Assembly: GCA_039654915.1 (NCBI GenBank)
Contig: JBDJPA010000011.1
Location: 1,116,001-1,180,000 of the forward strand
Source: Aquilaria yunnanensis
Taxonomy: Eukaryota > Streptophyta > Magnoliopsida > Malvales > Thymelaeaceae
Direction: 5' to 3'
Length of the DNA stretch: 64,000 nt
Each line of letters starts with the position of its first letter. The first letter of the stretch is position 1. This document shows, piece by piece, positions 12,011-23,480 of the stretch. Both the position numbers and the translations under genes were made by a program. Below the pieces are notes generated by a model. The model did no database searches, was not told the origin of the DNA, and saw only the letters and a list, made by a program, of their open reading frames with translations.

Positions 12011-13448
12011 AGATTACATTTTCATTTATCTTAATGGTCTGAAAAAATTTCAGCAATATCTCACCTTAATTCCATATAATGCTCTATTTTCTTGAGATGC
12101 ACATCTTAAATCCAATATATAAGGAATAAAGTTTAATACAATTGAAATTCATTCACAATCAAGAGAAATCATATTCAATAAAGAACAAACCAGCTTCTTT
12201 CATATATGAACTTTTAAAATTGAACAATCAATTATTTCCAAACAGATACCTATTATACATATAAAATAACTGCAGATCCATGCAATTATCATATATACAA
12301 TTTTTTTTTCACCAGATCAAAAATTATTGACAAGTATTCTACGGTTTACCTATATGCATATATATGTAAATCTCATTTTATTTCATAATAATAAGATATT
12401 TTTCATTTACTACAAAATAATGAACTCAAATAGAGCTTACCTCTATACTAAGTTAGTCTACATTCTAGGGAAAAATTGCAGCAGAACAACAAAAAATGAT
12501 GATTGTGGAGGATGATGATGCAACATGGAGCGGGAGCAAGGTAACGAAGGTTAATAAAAAATGAGAGAATGAGGAAGAAGGAGATGAAAGATGTGATTTT
12601 TCTTTAGGGGGAATTACAATCTATCGCCTGACATTTGTTCGACATTACACCTTACCCCTTCATATCTGAAAATTCTACAATTCACCCTTTTGTTCTTCAC
12701 CGTTGTTTGTATAACTGTTAGCGTTATGGGTTCACACATCAAAAGACCAAAATAACCCTTAGTGTACCTTGCTTCTTTGCCTCTTAAAAAGAAAAAAAAG
12801 AATTACAAAATATAATCAGGAATGGGATCACAGCATCCATCCACCAAAAAATAAAAAATTAGAATTTTTCTTCCCCTTTAATTCAAAATAAATGAACATT
12901 TTTATTTCCATGTCTCATAGGAATTTTTTATTTTGGTCAAAAGAGAATTTTATTGCCATCAAGGTATATCAATACCAATATCCTTGTACAAGTATTTCTC
13001 AAACCGAGGTAAGTAACTAGCCATCTAATTATATGCGCTCAACCCCATACAAGACCATTTAGCTATGTATCTACTACTAGGATTTGCTAATTTTGAAATA
13101 AGCATAAGTGAACAAGAGTGAAAATAGATCTTAATCCTTTTAATGTCTTCGACAGTAGAAGAAAGATGCCATAGAGGTGTCTCTTGCAATATCGTCAACA
13201 GCTGACCATCTAATGTCTCAACAATGATATGATTAGCTCCTAAATCCACAATTTTCTTAATCTAGTTCTGACTGCTTCTAGTTTGACTAAAAGATCATCT
13301 TTAGCAAGTATATAGAAGCTCTCAGCATGTTTTAGCTCATGATAAGTTATTATAATAATTGTGCCCAGACCTGCACAAAATCAAGATGCATTTTCCAACA
13401 ATTAAATGGCAGTAATGAGATCAACGACAAAACATACCTTAGAGTCTT

Positions 13449-16020
13449 TGTGACAACTCTCCTGCTCAATGACTGGTTTTAACCAGGTAAGTATTTTTAT
13501 TTATGTGTTTTTACTTAAGTACCTCAAGTTAGCACCTTGTTAAGCAAGAAATATAAGATAAGGTAAATAAAAATAAGTTCCTAAGTATGGTTTGGCACCT
13601 CAAATTCAGAAGGGGGCAAAATGATATTTTTGACCCAAGTGAATGGCATGACTATAATTTTGAAGAAATTAGGGTCATGTAAGGAATTTTGCCTAATTAA
13701 GTCAAGACCATTAGCTATCCTAGCTATTAGAACCATCTTTGAAGGAAAAGAGTAAAAAGTTGCACTAAGTGCTCAATTGAGCCATTTATGTCTTAAATGG
13801 CTTAAGTGTCTAAGAGGCTAAGTGTGGGAAGCTTTTGGTCATCCTTTAGGACAAAGGAGGGATGGTTTTGTGTGAGTGTTTAGTGACCAAAGTAAAAAAA
13901 ATGAGAACTTGAGGGTCAAGGAGCAAGAAAACAAGAAGTATGCTTTAGTGGGGTGGTTAGGATATTTTTGGGCTAGTTGACTTCATTTACCATTTGTTTT
14001 CTTTCCCAAAATTCGTAGCTCTCTCTCCCCACTAGAATTTTTGCTCTAAATCTCCCCAACTCTACAAATTTTCATTGAATTTAAAGGCCCCAAGGTGATT
14101 ATAAGAAGCCTCAAGCTCCTTTTTGGTGTTCTTGCTTCAATCTAGCTCTTTGATGCTTGTTTTAAACTTGAAACCTAAGGTAAGCTTCTTGGTTTTATTT
14201 GGGCTAGTTCTAAGTTGTTTGCGTAGCTAAAAATGGTTTTGATTTAAGGTTCTTGGTGCCATATCATGTTAGTTTTAAGATTGGAACTCAAGAGAGCTTG
14301 GTTGAGCTCGAGTGAGCTTGTGCTTTGGTTCTTGCTTTGTGGATGAATTTGAGGTAAGGGTTCAAGTTAATTTAGATCAAATAATATATAGAAATATAAT
14401 ATTATGAGTGGGAATGAAGTACAAACAAGACCCATGTGAATTGGCATTGGGATGGGAAAGTTTAAGCAAGTTTCGTGCAAGTTCGCACGTTGTCGCGCAA
14501 TGCTGTAGTGCAATGGCGACGCGTCGCCAATGGAGACGCATCACCGTTAAACGTCAGGATTCAAAAGCGTTGATGCCTTTGGCAATGCGTCGCCAAGGTA
14601 TTAGTCTTTCAAGTTCAAGGCATCCTAAGAATGCATCAAACTCTCGGCTATCATCCATAGGCTAATTTAAGACATTTCGTAGCCTTGGTTAGGTCTTAGA
14701 CTCATTCCTAAGTCAAGAATTATGCATTATTTAAGAGGTAGCTAAAAATTATGGTTAAGGTAGAGCTAAGTAAAGTGGCTAAGGGCTAAAAGTACTCAAA
14801 TTGTCAAGAGGGCACTAAGGGGGTTTAGGTCGTTTCAGAGGCTACATTGGTCTGGAAGAGAAAGGTCTCAAACCTAAGGGAATTGAATAAGAAACCAAAA
14901 AAGACCCTAACTGAACCATTTGGTTTGGTAAGTGAGCCACTAAGGAGCTCTTAAGCTAAGCTCCAAAAGCTTTGCAAGTTAAACCACATAAGGTGGCTAC
15001 CCTGTACAATAAATTGAGGGTAAGACGAGTAAGTTTGAGAGAAGGTGATGACCTACTTTAAGACCTGTAGGTGAAACTGAAAGGAGGTAAAGTATTTGTG
15101 ATATGAGGATCAATGTGTTAAGTACCTCTGTCGTTTAAGCTCACGGCAAGTTTAAGGCACTTAAAATGTAAGAAGTCCCAAGGATTGTTTGAATTGCATA
15201 TCATACATACATGCATTGCATATTTTCCATGTTGTTGTCTTGAGTTGCTTGTTGGTTGATTAGTTGATTGTTTGTTTGTCATGTTTGCATGCTTGCTATC
15301 TTCTTTGCAGGTACCCCAAGAGACCCTTATTGAGTACATTCATGTACTCACTCCCTTAAGTTTGTTGTACAGGTTCTAACACCGAGCCTAACAACTAGTG
15401 GATAGTTGTGGGCTAAGCTTTCTCTTTTTGCAAGTACTCTTTCTTTAGAATCCTTGTGATTCTAAGTTTACTTGTGGACTAAACTAAGTACTAACTAAGT
15501 TTTATGCCTTTACAGTGTAGAGGCTAAGTGGTGCACAAGGACTAAGGAAGGGCTTGCACTTAGAGCTTTGATAGCTCAAAGGTAGGGCTCAAGTAAAGGA
15601 TCTTAGTTAGGTTTTTGTCTCATGTATATAGTACCTTCTGTACTAAGATGTTGCCTCTATTAAGATACACTGTGGTGCAAAACCATTTAGTTACTTTTAG
15701 GTGCAAACTAGTGATGTTAAGTGTGTACAAACTATTACTTAAAGTCAAAGTAATTATTATTTTATTGTCTTGGCATGATTTAAGCATGTTTTAAATGAAA
15801 TGCTTGAGCAATGTTTTTGAAATAGTTTATTTATTTGTTTGCATTTCCAGGACAAAACCATGCATATCTTTTGCAGGGTAGGTTAGGAAACTAGTTGCAC
15901 ATAAATTATTTTAATTTTACTGATGAGTAATAGTTAGCCAATAGTAACTAAGTGGGATTCACAGTCCCTAAGAGCCTACAAGCCAAGTAATTCGGGATGT
16001 TGGGATCCTGTTCCGCGATA
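13449..16020 (+). mobile_element. Solo LTR, diverged relative of the LARD-like element
   Basis: It starts TGTGACAACTCTCCT and ends ...CTGTTCCGCGATA, matching the ends and interior of the LTR at 49077-51735. It is flanked by GTCTT (13444-13448) and GTCTC (16021-16025), a 5-bp TSD with one change. Locus 2 has the intact empty site GAGTCTTCCCTTG near 45030. Length is 2572 bp versus 2659 bp in the young copy. It keeps a perfect GC-rich dyad at 14514-14529 and weaker ones at 14530-14600. A solo LTR is the product of unequal recombination between the two LTRs of a former full element. Confidence 0.88.
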
Positions 16021-16539
16021 GTCTCCCCTTGTAACAACCTGTACTCCAACATGTATTAGAGGCTAGTACTACTTGTGTTAAACACATGCTGAAGGCATAA
16101 AAAGTATAATTAACTCTTGACATTAGCGTAAAAATTAAGCAACATGCCATAGAATAGAAAAACAATTCAAAGATGAAATAATTCCTAACATAAGCCCCAT
16201 TAACAATTTTGCCCAGACTAAAGACATTCTTGATATGCTACAATAATATTACTAATTCAATAATGAAATCGGTGGCATAGGATAAATCGGTGAAGCTAAT
16301 CATCTCACAAAAAACATAAGCAATTCATCACAATAGCAAGAGATAAGTTCCAACTATAATTGCAAAGACAATCGATGAGCTAATCTCAAAATAGAAAACC
16401 CTAATCACGTAGACCTAATTTGAAGACCAAACACTAACCTCCACAACTTTTTACAACAATTTGAACCATAAATTACATACTTGCCTATGCTTCCCCAGTG
16501 AGTCATCGGTGAAAAATCAACCTTATTCATGAAAAAAAT

Positions 16540-17660
16540 TCATGATGAGGGATCAGCTTAATTTGTGTGTTAATTTTAGAATCTATTTTAGGTTAGTTTA
16601 GTTGCATTTAAATGATTTATTACCCTCACTTGTTTAATTTTTATTTTATTTAGGTTAGGAGGCTTGCCAAATGAGTTGACCAGAATTTTGTGAAGTAAAA
16701 GGAAATTAAATTCCAAGAAATTATAAAGTAAGAGGTGCACCCAGAATTGGAGGAAATTCTCTAATAGTTGACTAAAATACCCTTTTTATGATGTTATGTT
16801 ATATTTTAAGTTAAAGGTATTGTAGTTATTTGTAATCTTAAAGGCTAAGGATTAGGAACCTTACAATTATAAAATGAGGGAGCGCAGCCGCATGGATGGG
16901 GGAGGGGAATTGCGAATTGGACAAGAGTTGTTGTGAGCAGAGGAAATATATTGCGAGGAGTGCGAGTAGCGAATTGTGAAGCAAGCAAAACATGAATTTG
17001 AGAGAAAAAGGAACCAGGAGAATTGGAAAGCATGGGAGAGAAGGACGAATTGGAAGCAGGGAATTGAAGAGAAAGAGACAAAATTTGGTTTTTCTCCTCT
17101 TTTTTCTTTGTTTTCTTTATTTTCAAGTTGGACTTAAAGTATTCGTTCTCCATGGCTTGTTCTTTTCTTTTTAGATTATTGAATTTTAGTTTCAAATATA
17201 ATATGAGATGCTAAATTTTTATGTTAAAGTTAGGGATGTAGCCTAATTGATTTATTTGGGTTATGTTTTAGTCTATTTTTTTTTTAATAATGAATATTGT
17301 TTATGCCTGACTAATTATGCAAGAGATCGAGAAATAATTATAAGTTAATTGAATACATTACAATTACTTGACAGAGAGTTATAATACTATGAGTGATTAT
17401 TGAAAACTAAAAATCTGTCCAAATAATTAATTGGAAGAACCCCAAGTAGGTGAAACACAAGCCTTAGCTACCCCATAATTATTTTTTCCTCTGTTCGTTA
17501 ATTTTGTCATTAATTTAGTTTAATATTAGTTTAATTTTAGTTAATTTCACTTCCTTAAAATTTAAATTTATTTAGTTTATTTTTTATAAACAATTAAATA
17601 TCTGTTTCTCGTAGGATTAATCTCTTAGTTTATCTTAGTGATTTGACCAGAGAAAACTAG
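16540..17660. repeat. Inserted repeat unit also found at 63369-64000
   Basis: Relative to locus 2, locus 1 has about 1.1 kb of extra sequence here. From GAGTCATCGGTGA (16500) to at least 17130 it matches the right end of the window (63369 onward), including the GCCGCATGGATGGGGGAGG stretch (about 16888/63760). Short frames at 16845-17195 show no domain. The full unit in the second copy runs out of the window, so ends and class are undetermined. Confidence 0.5.
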
Positions 17661-17905
17661 ATTTGTTCGTGGTTTGCGTTTTCTATAGGCTGCCACCACC
17701 GTCTTCCTGTTTGCAACCTAAGAGAAGAAAAATGATCTACACTTTTGATTTTTGCCACTAATAATAGATATAGGGGTAAATTTGGGTTTACATTCCCAAA
17801 ATTGGGTAGGGACCATGATGCTAACGGATGTGTGGACAAACATGCCAAATGATGGGGTAAGGAGAAATGTGCAATTTACACTAGATATCAGGAGGCAAAT
17901 TTTAA

Positions 17906-18710
17906 CTCGCTCTTTTAATTTCTTTATTAGTTTCTTTAGCCATTTAGATTCATTAGTCCACATTATAATTTGATTTATAAATCTAAGCTAAATTATATTT
18001 GTTTGTATGGAGAGGAATTAAAATTTTTGTGTTAATTGAGATGCATATTTCAGGCTAATTTTATTATAGTTAATAATCATTTACCCTCATTTATTTAGGT
18101 TTTTCTTTATCGTAGGAAAAGAAATTTGACCAGAGAAAACTAGATTTTTAGTGAAAGATGGGGCCATTGTTACTAAAAGTTTAAGTGCAAAGAGACAGCT
18201 AAGGAATGATGGGGCAGGACAAAGTTTGGAAGCCTTTGTAAGATGCGGTGTAGAAAAATTTATGGCAATAAGAACACCATTGATTGAAAAGAGTCGATGG
18301 GATGAATTTATGGCAATAAGAACACCATCTTCAATTGAAGATTAACACTATAAGAGTCTCAAATCATTCTTGAACACCATGACTTTGAAGAAGATTACAT
18401 CCGCCATAAAATTTGATAAATAAGATAAGATAAGATCAATCAAACAATAAAAAATTGATCAATTTCAGTAAATATTTTTGCTCAAATTGCATATTAATTG
18501 AAATTCTATTTTTTAGAAGCCTGGAAACCATTTTGAATTTTTTCAGAAAAATTAATTTTTTATTAATGTTTGTTTGTTTGTTTGTTTGTTTTTGCCAGAT
18601 AAGGAAGAAATTTATAAAATTAATTACATCACTATGAGAATCCGGATTGTTTAGAAATTTAAAATCCAGATAGTCTTATGTTTGGTTCAACTTGGAGAGT
18701 TATTATGTAT
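17906..18710. other. Right-hand part of locus 1 (noncoding)
   Basis: It aligns with 61884-62160 and 63165-63365 in locus 2. Position 18044 onward (GATGCATATTTCAGGCT) is the empty site for the copia element at 48590-61883. A (TTTG)n tract lies at 18573-18592. The small frame at 18151-18345 contains an internal duplication of a TTTATGGCAATAAGAACACC segment and has no recognisable domain. Confidence 0.5.
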
Positions 18711-19740
18711 TGTTGGATTTGTTCTATTCATGGCTCATATTTATTTGATTTTGATGTTAACAAAACATATTTATTTTATGTGTTTCAAAGCTCTACCTAA
18801 AGATTTATACATTGGTCTCTTGTTGATAAAGTTTTGATCTTTGGAAGGAAAATTGTTTCTTAAGTATATTTGAACTATTTATGGTGCTTCAAGCATTGCT
18901 TGTGAAGGAAGAAATCTCTTTGGTGAAAAATTCATTAAAGTTTAGAAGTTTGGAAGTGAGAAAAACCTGGAGCTACAGTTTCAACAGAGTAAAAATATTT
19001 CATTGTGTTGAAATTGGAGCATTTTTTCGAACCTGAGAGCATTTTGGTTTTAGAATAGGAAAACACTTGAGTGAAAAATTTTTAACCGGGTGAAATGTTG
19101 ATTCTAGACTTGCGCGTGATTTTCCGATTTGAAAATTCCTTGAAAAATCATTTTAAAATCATGTCACATCAGATTGCCACGTGGACTAGGTGCTGATATG
19201 TGATTAATGAGCAATCTAGCCATTGGAGTTCAAACCTAGGGTTTTGCTATGAGACCGAATTTTCAACCAAGTGAAAATTTTTCACCAGGATAAAACTTGG
19301 CGATAGAAGCAAAAAGCTATCAAATTTGACAGTGATAGTCACCTGCTTCTTAGAGACTTTTTTGACCTTTCCAACATTTTTTCAACGTTTCTTTGGCCCA
19401 CAAATGAGTATAAATACATGGAGAAACATTTTGGAAAGAACTCTTGGCCATAAGATCAAGGATTCATCATCAAATTCAAGAGAAAGAGCTTATCTTGAGA
19501 AATTTATTGTTGTGGTTATGCTTTCACTTGTATATCTAGCAAGAGTGCTATTGTATGAGCTTGTGAATTTGTAAACATTTCAAGTCTTAGAATCTCTTGA
19601 GTGTGGAGTGGTTTCTAATGAGCCTTGAAAAAAACTAAAGAGTGGTTTCTAGTGAGCCTTGGAGAAAACTGGAGATTGGTTGAGTGTGAATCTTGAAGAA
19701 AACACAATACAATAGAAATGCCTCCAAAACTAAAATCAAG
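18711..19740 (+). mobile_element. LTR (or large LTR fragment) of a copia-like retrotransposon
   Basis: It begins TGTTGGATTTGTTCTATTC, a start typical of plant copia LTRs. Inverted related copies occur at 22895-23480 and 36070-36610 and a direct fragment at 22540-22754, so it is a dispersed repeat. The right end and a TSD were not resolved. The open frame at 19326-19574 lies inside the LTR and has no domain. Confidence 0.5.
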
Positions 19741-20099
19741 ATTCCTTGTGGTCTTATCTAAGAACTAAATCCTCTATCTCAGAAACTTGTTTATCATCTC
19801 TTTATTTACAAAATTTTTATGATATAGCTCATTGTTCTGAAATTCCCCATACATATAATAACACACAGGATGATACTTTTTGTTTTGTTTGTGCATACGT
19901 TGTCTGGATCAGTCATCATCTCAAAGCTCCTTCATCCCTAACTGTTTCCTCCAATGTATTGTGTTCTTGAACATTGCAAAAGCTACCATATCATTAAAAT
20001 CTTTGGTTCTCTGGTTTCAGTTCATGGCCTTGCTCACAAATTTTGCGTTTTGAATTGAGGTGGTCCTAATAGTATAGATTAGAATCTTCATCTGCTAAG
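19741..20099. other. Unassigned, between LTR and LINE remnants
   Basis: This may be internal sequence of the LTR element to its left or a more decayed part of the LINE to its right. No domain was recognised. Confidence 0.3.
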
Positions 20100-21020
20100 T
20101 CAACTTTTTCTAGACAATGTTAATAGGAAGATCTTGACTCTTCCTCCCCATGCACCAAATAATAGTGGGAATTATTTTATCTAGAAAGGTTATTACATAT
20201 CCACTAAGAATGGGTATTCTCAATCAGTAATTCAAAGGTCTAATCATCTATTCCAACCAATCAGGGGTCTGATTGGGACTCCCCCAGACCTAGATTTTTA
20301 TAAATTAATGAAGAAAATAAGGGGCTTACAAATCCCAAAAAAATTTAAGATGATCATGGAAATGTTTGTTGAATGGTCTTCTAGCAGGGAGTAACTTAGC
20401 TCTCCATGGTGGCCTTTAAAGTCACCTTTGTCATCAATGCAATGCCAATGAGGAAATTGCTCTTCATCTTTCTTGGGGAAGTTCTAGTTTGGTAGAGATC
20501 TGGGGCCCTTTTACAATTTTAGCTCCACTAGATAACTAAATCTGTTTTGACGCTTAGCTCAGTGGTTTTTTGACTAGATTTATTTTTTAGTCTATACTTT
20601 CTAAATTATATGGTTAGGAAGAAATGAGTACATCTTTCAAAATGCTACATTTGACTTCAGATCATTGATAACCAGAAAAGATGCTCTTATTCAACAAATC
20701 TCATCCTTTAGATACTTTTTGGTAACCCAACGGGTACTTTATGCAGATCCTCATAATAAGCTTTCCCATACTTAGGGATCTAGGAAGCAGATGGTGTTGA
20801 CCTATAATCTTATAATTTTTATAGTTGATGGTGCTTGAAATATATCTTCGAGCCTAGGAAAATTGTGAGCGAATAGCTCTTTGATGTTAGAAGCTGAGCT
20901 AATAGCTATATTCCATGTAACTTCTACCGTAAAGGCTTTATCCTTGCAGTATATTACTATTCTTTCAAATTTCTTGTAGGTCTTGGATTTTCTTTACAAG
21001 CGAAGCCTTCAGACCAAGAT
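20100..21020 (+). pseudogene. Degraded LINE (non-LTR) ORF2 3' end
   Basis: Plus-strand translations with many stops and frame changes read like the C-terminal part of a plant L1-type ORF2. There is a YYISTKNGYS-like segment, then an 'RGLQIPKKFKM' segment as in the zf-RVT region, then a CNxNEE-like patch. Around 20820-20930 a VDGA..ISSSLG..LMLEAELIAI pattern is typical of the RVT_3 RNase H domain. No intact frame remains. The assignment rests on short patterns read by eye. Confidence 0.5.
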
Positions 21021-21086
21021 TGATAAGCATAGAAGACCAAGTTGCTACTAAAATAAAGAAATTTAATCGATGTTTGTTCGTTATAG

Positions 21087-22250
21087 TGTAATGATCCAAG
21101 TCTAGAACTGGTCAATGGGCTACCTGCCCACACTACATGGGCTATTATTTATGAAAAGGATAAGTGCTAGGTGCTTATACTCTGGAACTTGAATTTATAT
21201 ATCAACATAAGGCTTCTCACATTTTCTTCCATGTAAAATATGGAGGTGTTATAAACTCCATCCTTATGTACCCAATCACTAGGGTTACTCAGATTACTTG
21301 GCCCCAGACCAAGAACCTCTCCAAGTAACTTCTCCAATCTAGGATCAGTTCTGGTAGATGACACATGTGCACACCCAGTATGCCACATCATTGCAGTCCT
21401 AAGGTCGGCTCTAATACCATCTATAACAACTCAAGTTCAGAACAGGTCAATGAAACAGCTGCCTATACAACAAGGGCTATCCTTTGTGAAAAGGATAAGT
21501 GCTAGATATTTGTGCTATGGAACTTGAGTCTTTATATCCACATAAGGCTTCCCACATTTCTCCTATGTAGGATATGATAGTATTATAATCTGTAGTCCAG
21601 AACTGGTCAACAAAACACCTACCCATACCACATAGTTTATCATTGATAGAGAGGATAAACATTATGTGCTTGTGCTCTGGAACTTGAATCTGTATATCCA
21701 TATAAGACATCCTACATTTCCCCCATGTGGGATACTGGGGCATTACAGACATCTCCCCTTATGTATCCAATGTTCCTATTAGAGTTAATCGAATTACTTG
21801 ATCCTCCAAATCAGTAACTTTTCTAATCGGATTTAATCTAGGATTAGCCCAGTAAATGGTGCATATGCACACCAAGTATGCTACATAATCATGGTCCTGG
21901 GTTAGCATTGATGCCATGTGTAACGATGCAAGTTTAGAACCGGTTAACGGAACACCTGCCCACACCACATGGGTTATCCTTTGTGAAAAGGATAAACACT
22001 AAGTGCTTATGCTCTGAAACTTGAATCTATATATCCACACAAGGCCTCATACATTTCTCTCATGTGGGATATGGGGGTGTTATAAACTCTGCTTTTTATG
22101 TACCCAATGTCCTCACTGAGATCAGTCAAATTATTTAGTCTCTCAAACTAGTAACCTCTCTAATCGAATTACTTGGCTCCTGCTAAGTAACCTTTGTAAT
22201 CTAAGATCAGCCCTGGTAGACAATGCACATGCATACCCAGTATACCATAC
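21087..22250 (-). mobile_element. Tandem TRIM retrotransposon array
   Basis: Four copies of a roughly 160-bp TG(T)AACGA...GTGTTA(T/C)A repeat lie at 21087-21253, 21422-21587, 21591-21747 and 21919-22084, separated by about 165-170 bp spacers. Just left of copies 2 and 4 are GCTCTAATACCA (21408-21419) and a weaker GCATTGATGCCA, the reverse complement of the TGGTATCAGAGC primer-binding site for initiator Met-tRNA. Just right of copies 1, 3 and 4 is an ATG(C)CTTATG/CCCCTTATG-type polypurine tract in minus orientation. This LTR-spacer-LTR order with PBS and PPT and no coding room is the TRIM structure. The two central LTRs abut, so the array formed by nesting or unequal recombination. Confidence 0.65.
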
Positions 22251-22284
22251 CATCATCATCATCATCATCACACACACACACTCA
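22248..22284. repeat. (ATC)n/(CA)n microsatellite
   Basis: A short run of CAT/ATC triplets continues into ACACACAC at the right edge of the TRIM array. Confidence 0.85.
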
Positions 22285-22560
22285 CATATATAATTTGTGT
22301 TTGAGAGTGGGTGAAACCGGAAGTAGACAGGGAAAGAGCTTGGCCAAGTTGGCATTGATGAGAATGGCGACCCCGTAGTGTAGAATTCTTTTCCTATTTT
22401 TTTGCCATTAGATTACAGATTTTTGGTTTGTAACTTTTATTTATTTATAATCCATTATGTTGGCTAACAATAGTTAAGAGGGCTGAATTGATTGTTTTAA
22501 AAAAATTTTGGCAAAAAAATTCTAAATATACAATTTTGTGAGCTTGTAAACACTTCTAGT

Positions 22561-23089
22561 CTTACAATATTTTAAGTGTGAAGTGATTTCTAATAAGCCT
22601 TGAAAAAAACTAGAAAGTGGTTTTTAAATAGTCTTAGAGGAAAATTAGGGATTGGTTTGGTGTAAACCTTGAGGAAAATGTCATTGCAATTTTGATTAAG
22701 AGATAATCGAGGAACTCTCAAGTAGGCTAACTTGAGGAGAAGACGTAGACTCCTGTTAATAGAGCTAAAGCTCTATAAATTCCAATGCACTCTTTTCCCT
22801 ATCTTCCTGTATTTACTCGCTTCATTTATGGTTAGGATTAATTGATTTGTTCTTGATCTTTGATTGAGTGAATTAGTGAATTTGGTTGTAAAATAGGAGT
22901 CTACGTCTTCTCTTCAAGTTAACCTACTTAAAAGTTCCTCTATTATCTCTTGATCAAAATTGCAATGGCATTTTCTTTAAAGTTTATACCAAACCAATCC
23001 CTAATTTTTCTCTGAGACTAATTAAAAACCACTTTCTAATTTTTCTCAAGGCTTATTAGAAATCATTTCACACTCAAGATATTGTAAGG
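22561..23089. repeat. Long inverted repeat of LTR fragments (194-bp arms)
   Basis: Arm 22561-22754 is matched in reverse complement by arm 22895-23089, separated by about 140 bp. Both arms derive from the LTR type at 18711 (the TAATAAGCCTTGAAAAAAACT block). Read-through RNA would fold into a hairpin of nearly 200 bp with mismatches. Confidence 0.75.
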
Positions 23090-23480
23090 ATTGAGGTGTT
23101 ACGGCCAAGTCTCTTGAAAAAAATATTTCTCCATATATTTATACACCTTTTGGGGCTAAAGAGATGTTGAAAAACTGTTGAAAATGTTAGAAAAGTCCCT
23201 TAAATTTTTTGTGACCATTGCTGTCATTTTTTTACAGTTTTACAATTCTGTTTTCCAATTTTATTCGAGTGAAAATTTTTACTCGGTAAAAATCCAAATT
23301 TTACATCATCACCCAATACTTGACCTCCAATGTCTAGATAGCAAATTAATAACTTCTCATCACCTAATTTATATTGTTGGGTGAGTTGACATCAGTTTAA
23401 AAATAATTTTGAAAGATTTTTGTTAACTGGAGATTCACGCTCAAACTCTAACCGGTGTTCTCAGCCTATTGAAAAATTTA
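22895..23480 (-). mobile_element. Inverted LTR fragment
   Basis: Its reverse complement follows positions about 19060-19710 of the LTR at 18711, including the TATTTATAC..CATTT leader-like stretch. Neither LTR end is intact. Confidence 0.55.

Larger units (their letters stand above)
12607..17905. mobile_element. Long-TIR element, broken by a solo LTR and a 1.1-kb insertion
   Basis: This is the locus 1 counterpart of the 1.64-kb element at 44186-45830. The left arm (AATTACAATCT...TTACACCTTACCCC...) and the right arm near 17760-17905 are diverged inverted copies of about 130 bp. Between them lie the solo LTR (13449-16020) and the unit at 16540-17660. The short frame 13025-13249 (minus) parallels the one at 44539-44790 but has no recognisable domain. 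Confidence 0.5.
7884..18640. repeat. Locus 1 of a large paralogous duplication (partner 40418-63365)
   Basis: From the AGCAATAGCTAGAT sequence near 7884 onward, this block aligns collinearly with the region starting at 40418, with scattered substitutions. Differences are mostly clean insertions in one copy: locus 1 has a 568-bp insertion (9375-9942), a CT/TA microsatellite, a 330-bp MITE (11681-12010), a 2572-bp solo LTR (13449-16020) and about 1.1 kb at 16540-17660. Locus 2 has the copia/LARD nest and a 454-bp MITE. It holds no intact gene. Each copy serves as the empty-site control for insertions in the other. Confidence 0.8.

Noticed and set aside
21087..22250. Regularly spaced repeats as a possible CRISPR-like array
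   Set aside because: Repeat units are about 160 bp and carry LTR, PBS and PPT marks; the context is a plant nuclear genome.
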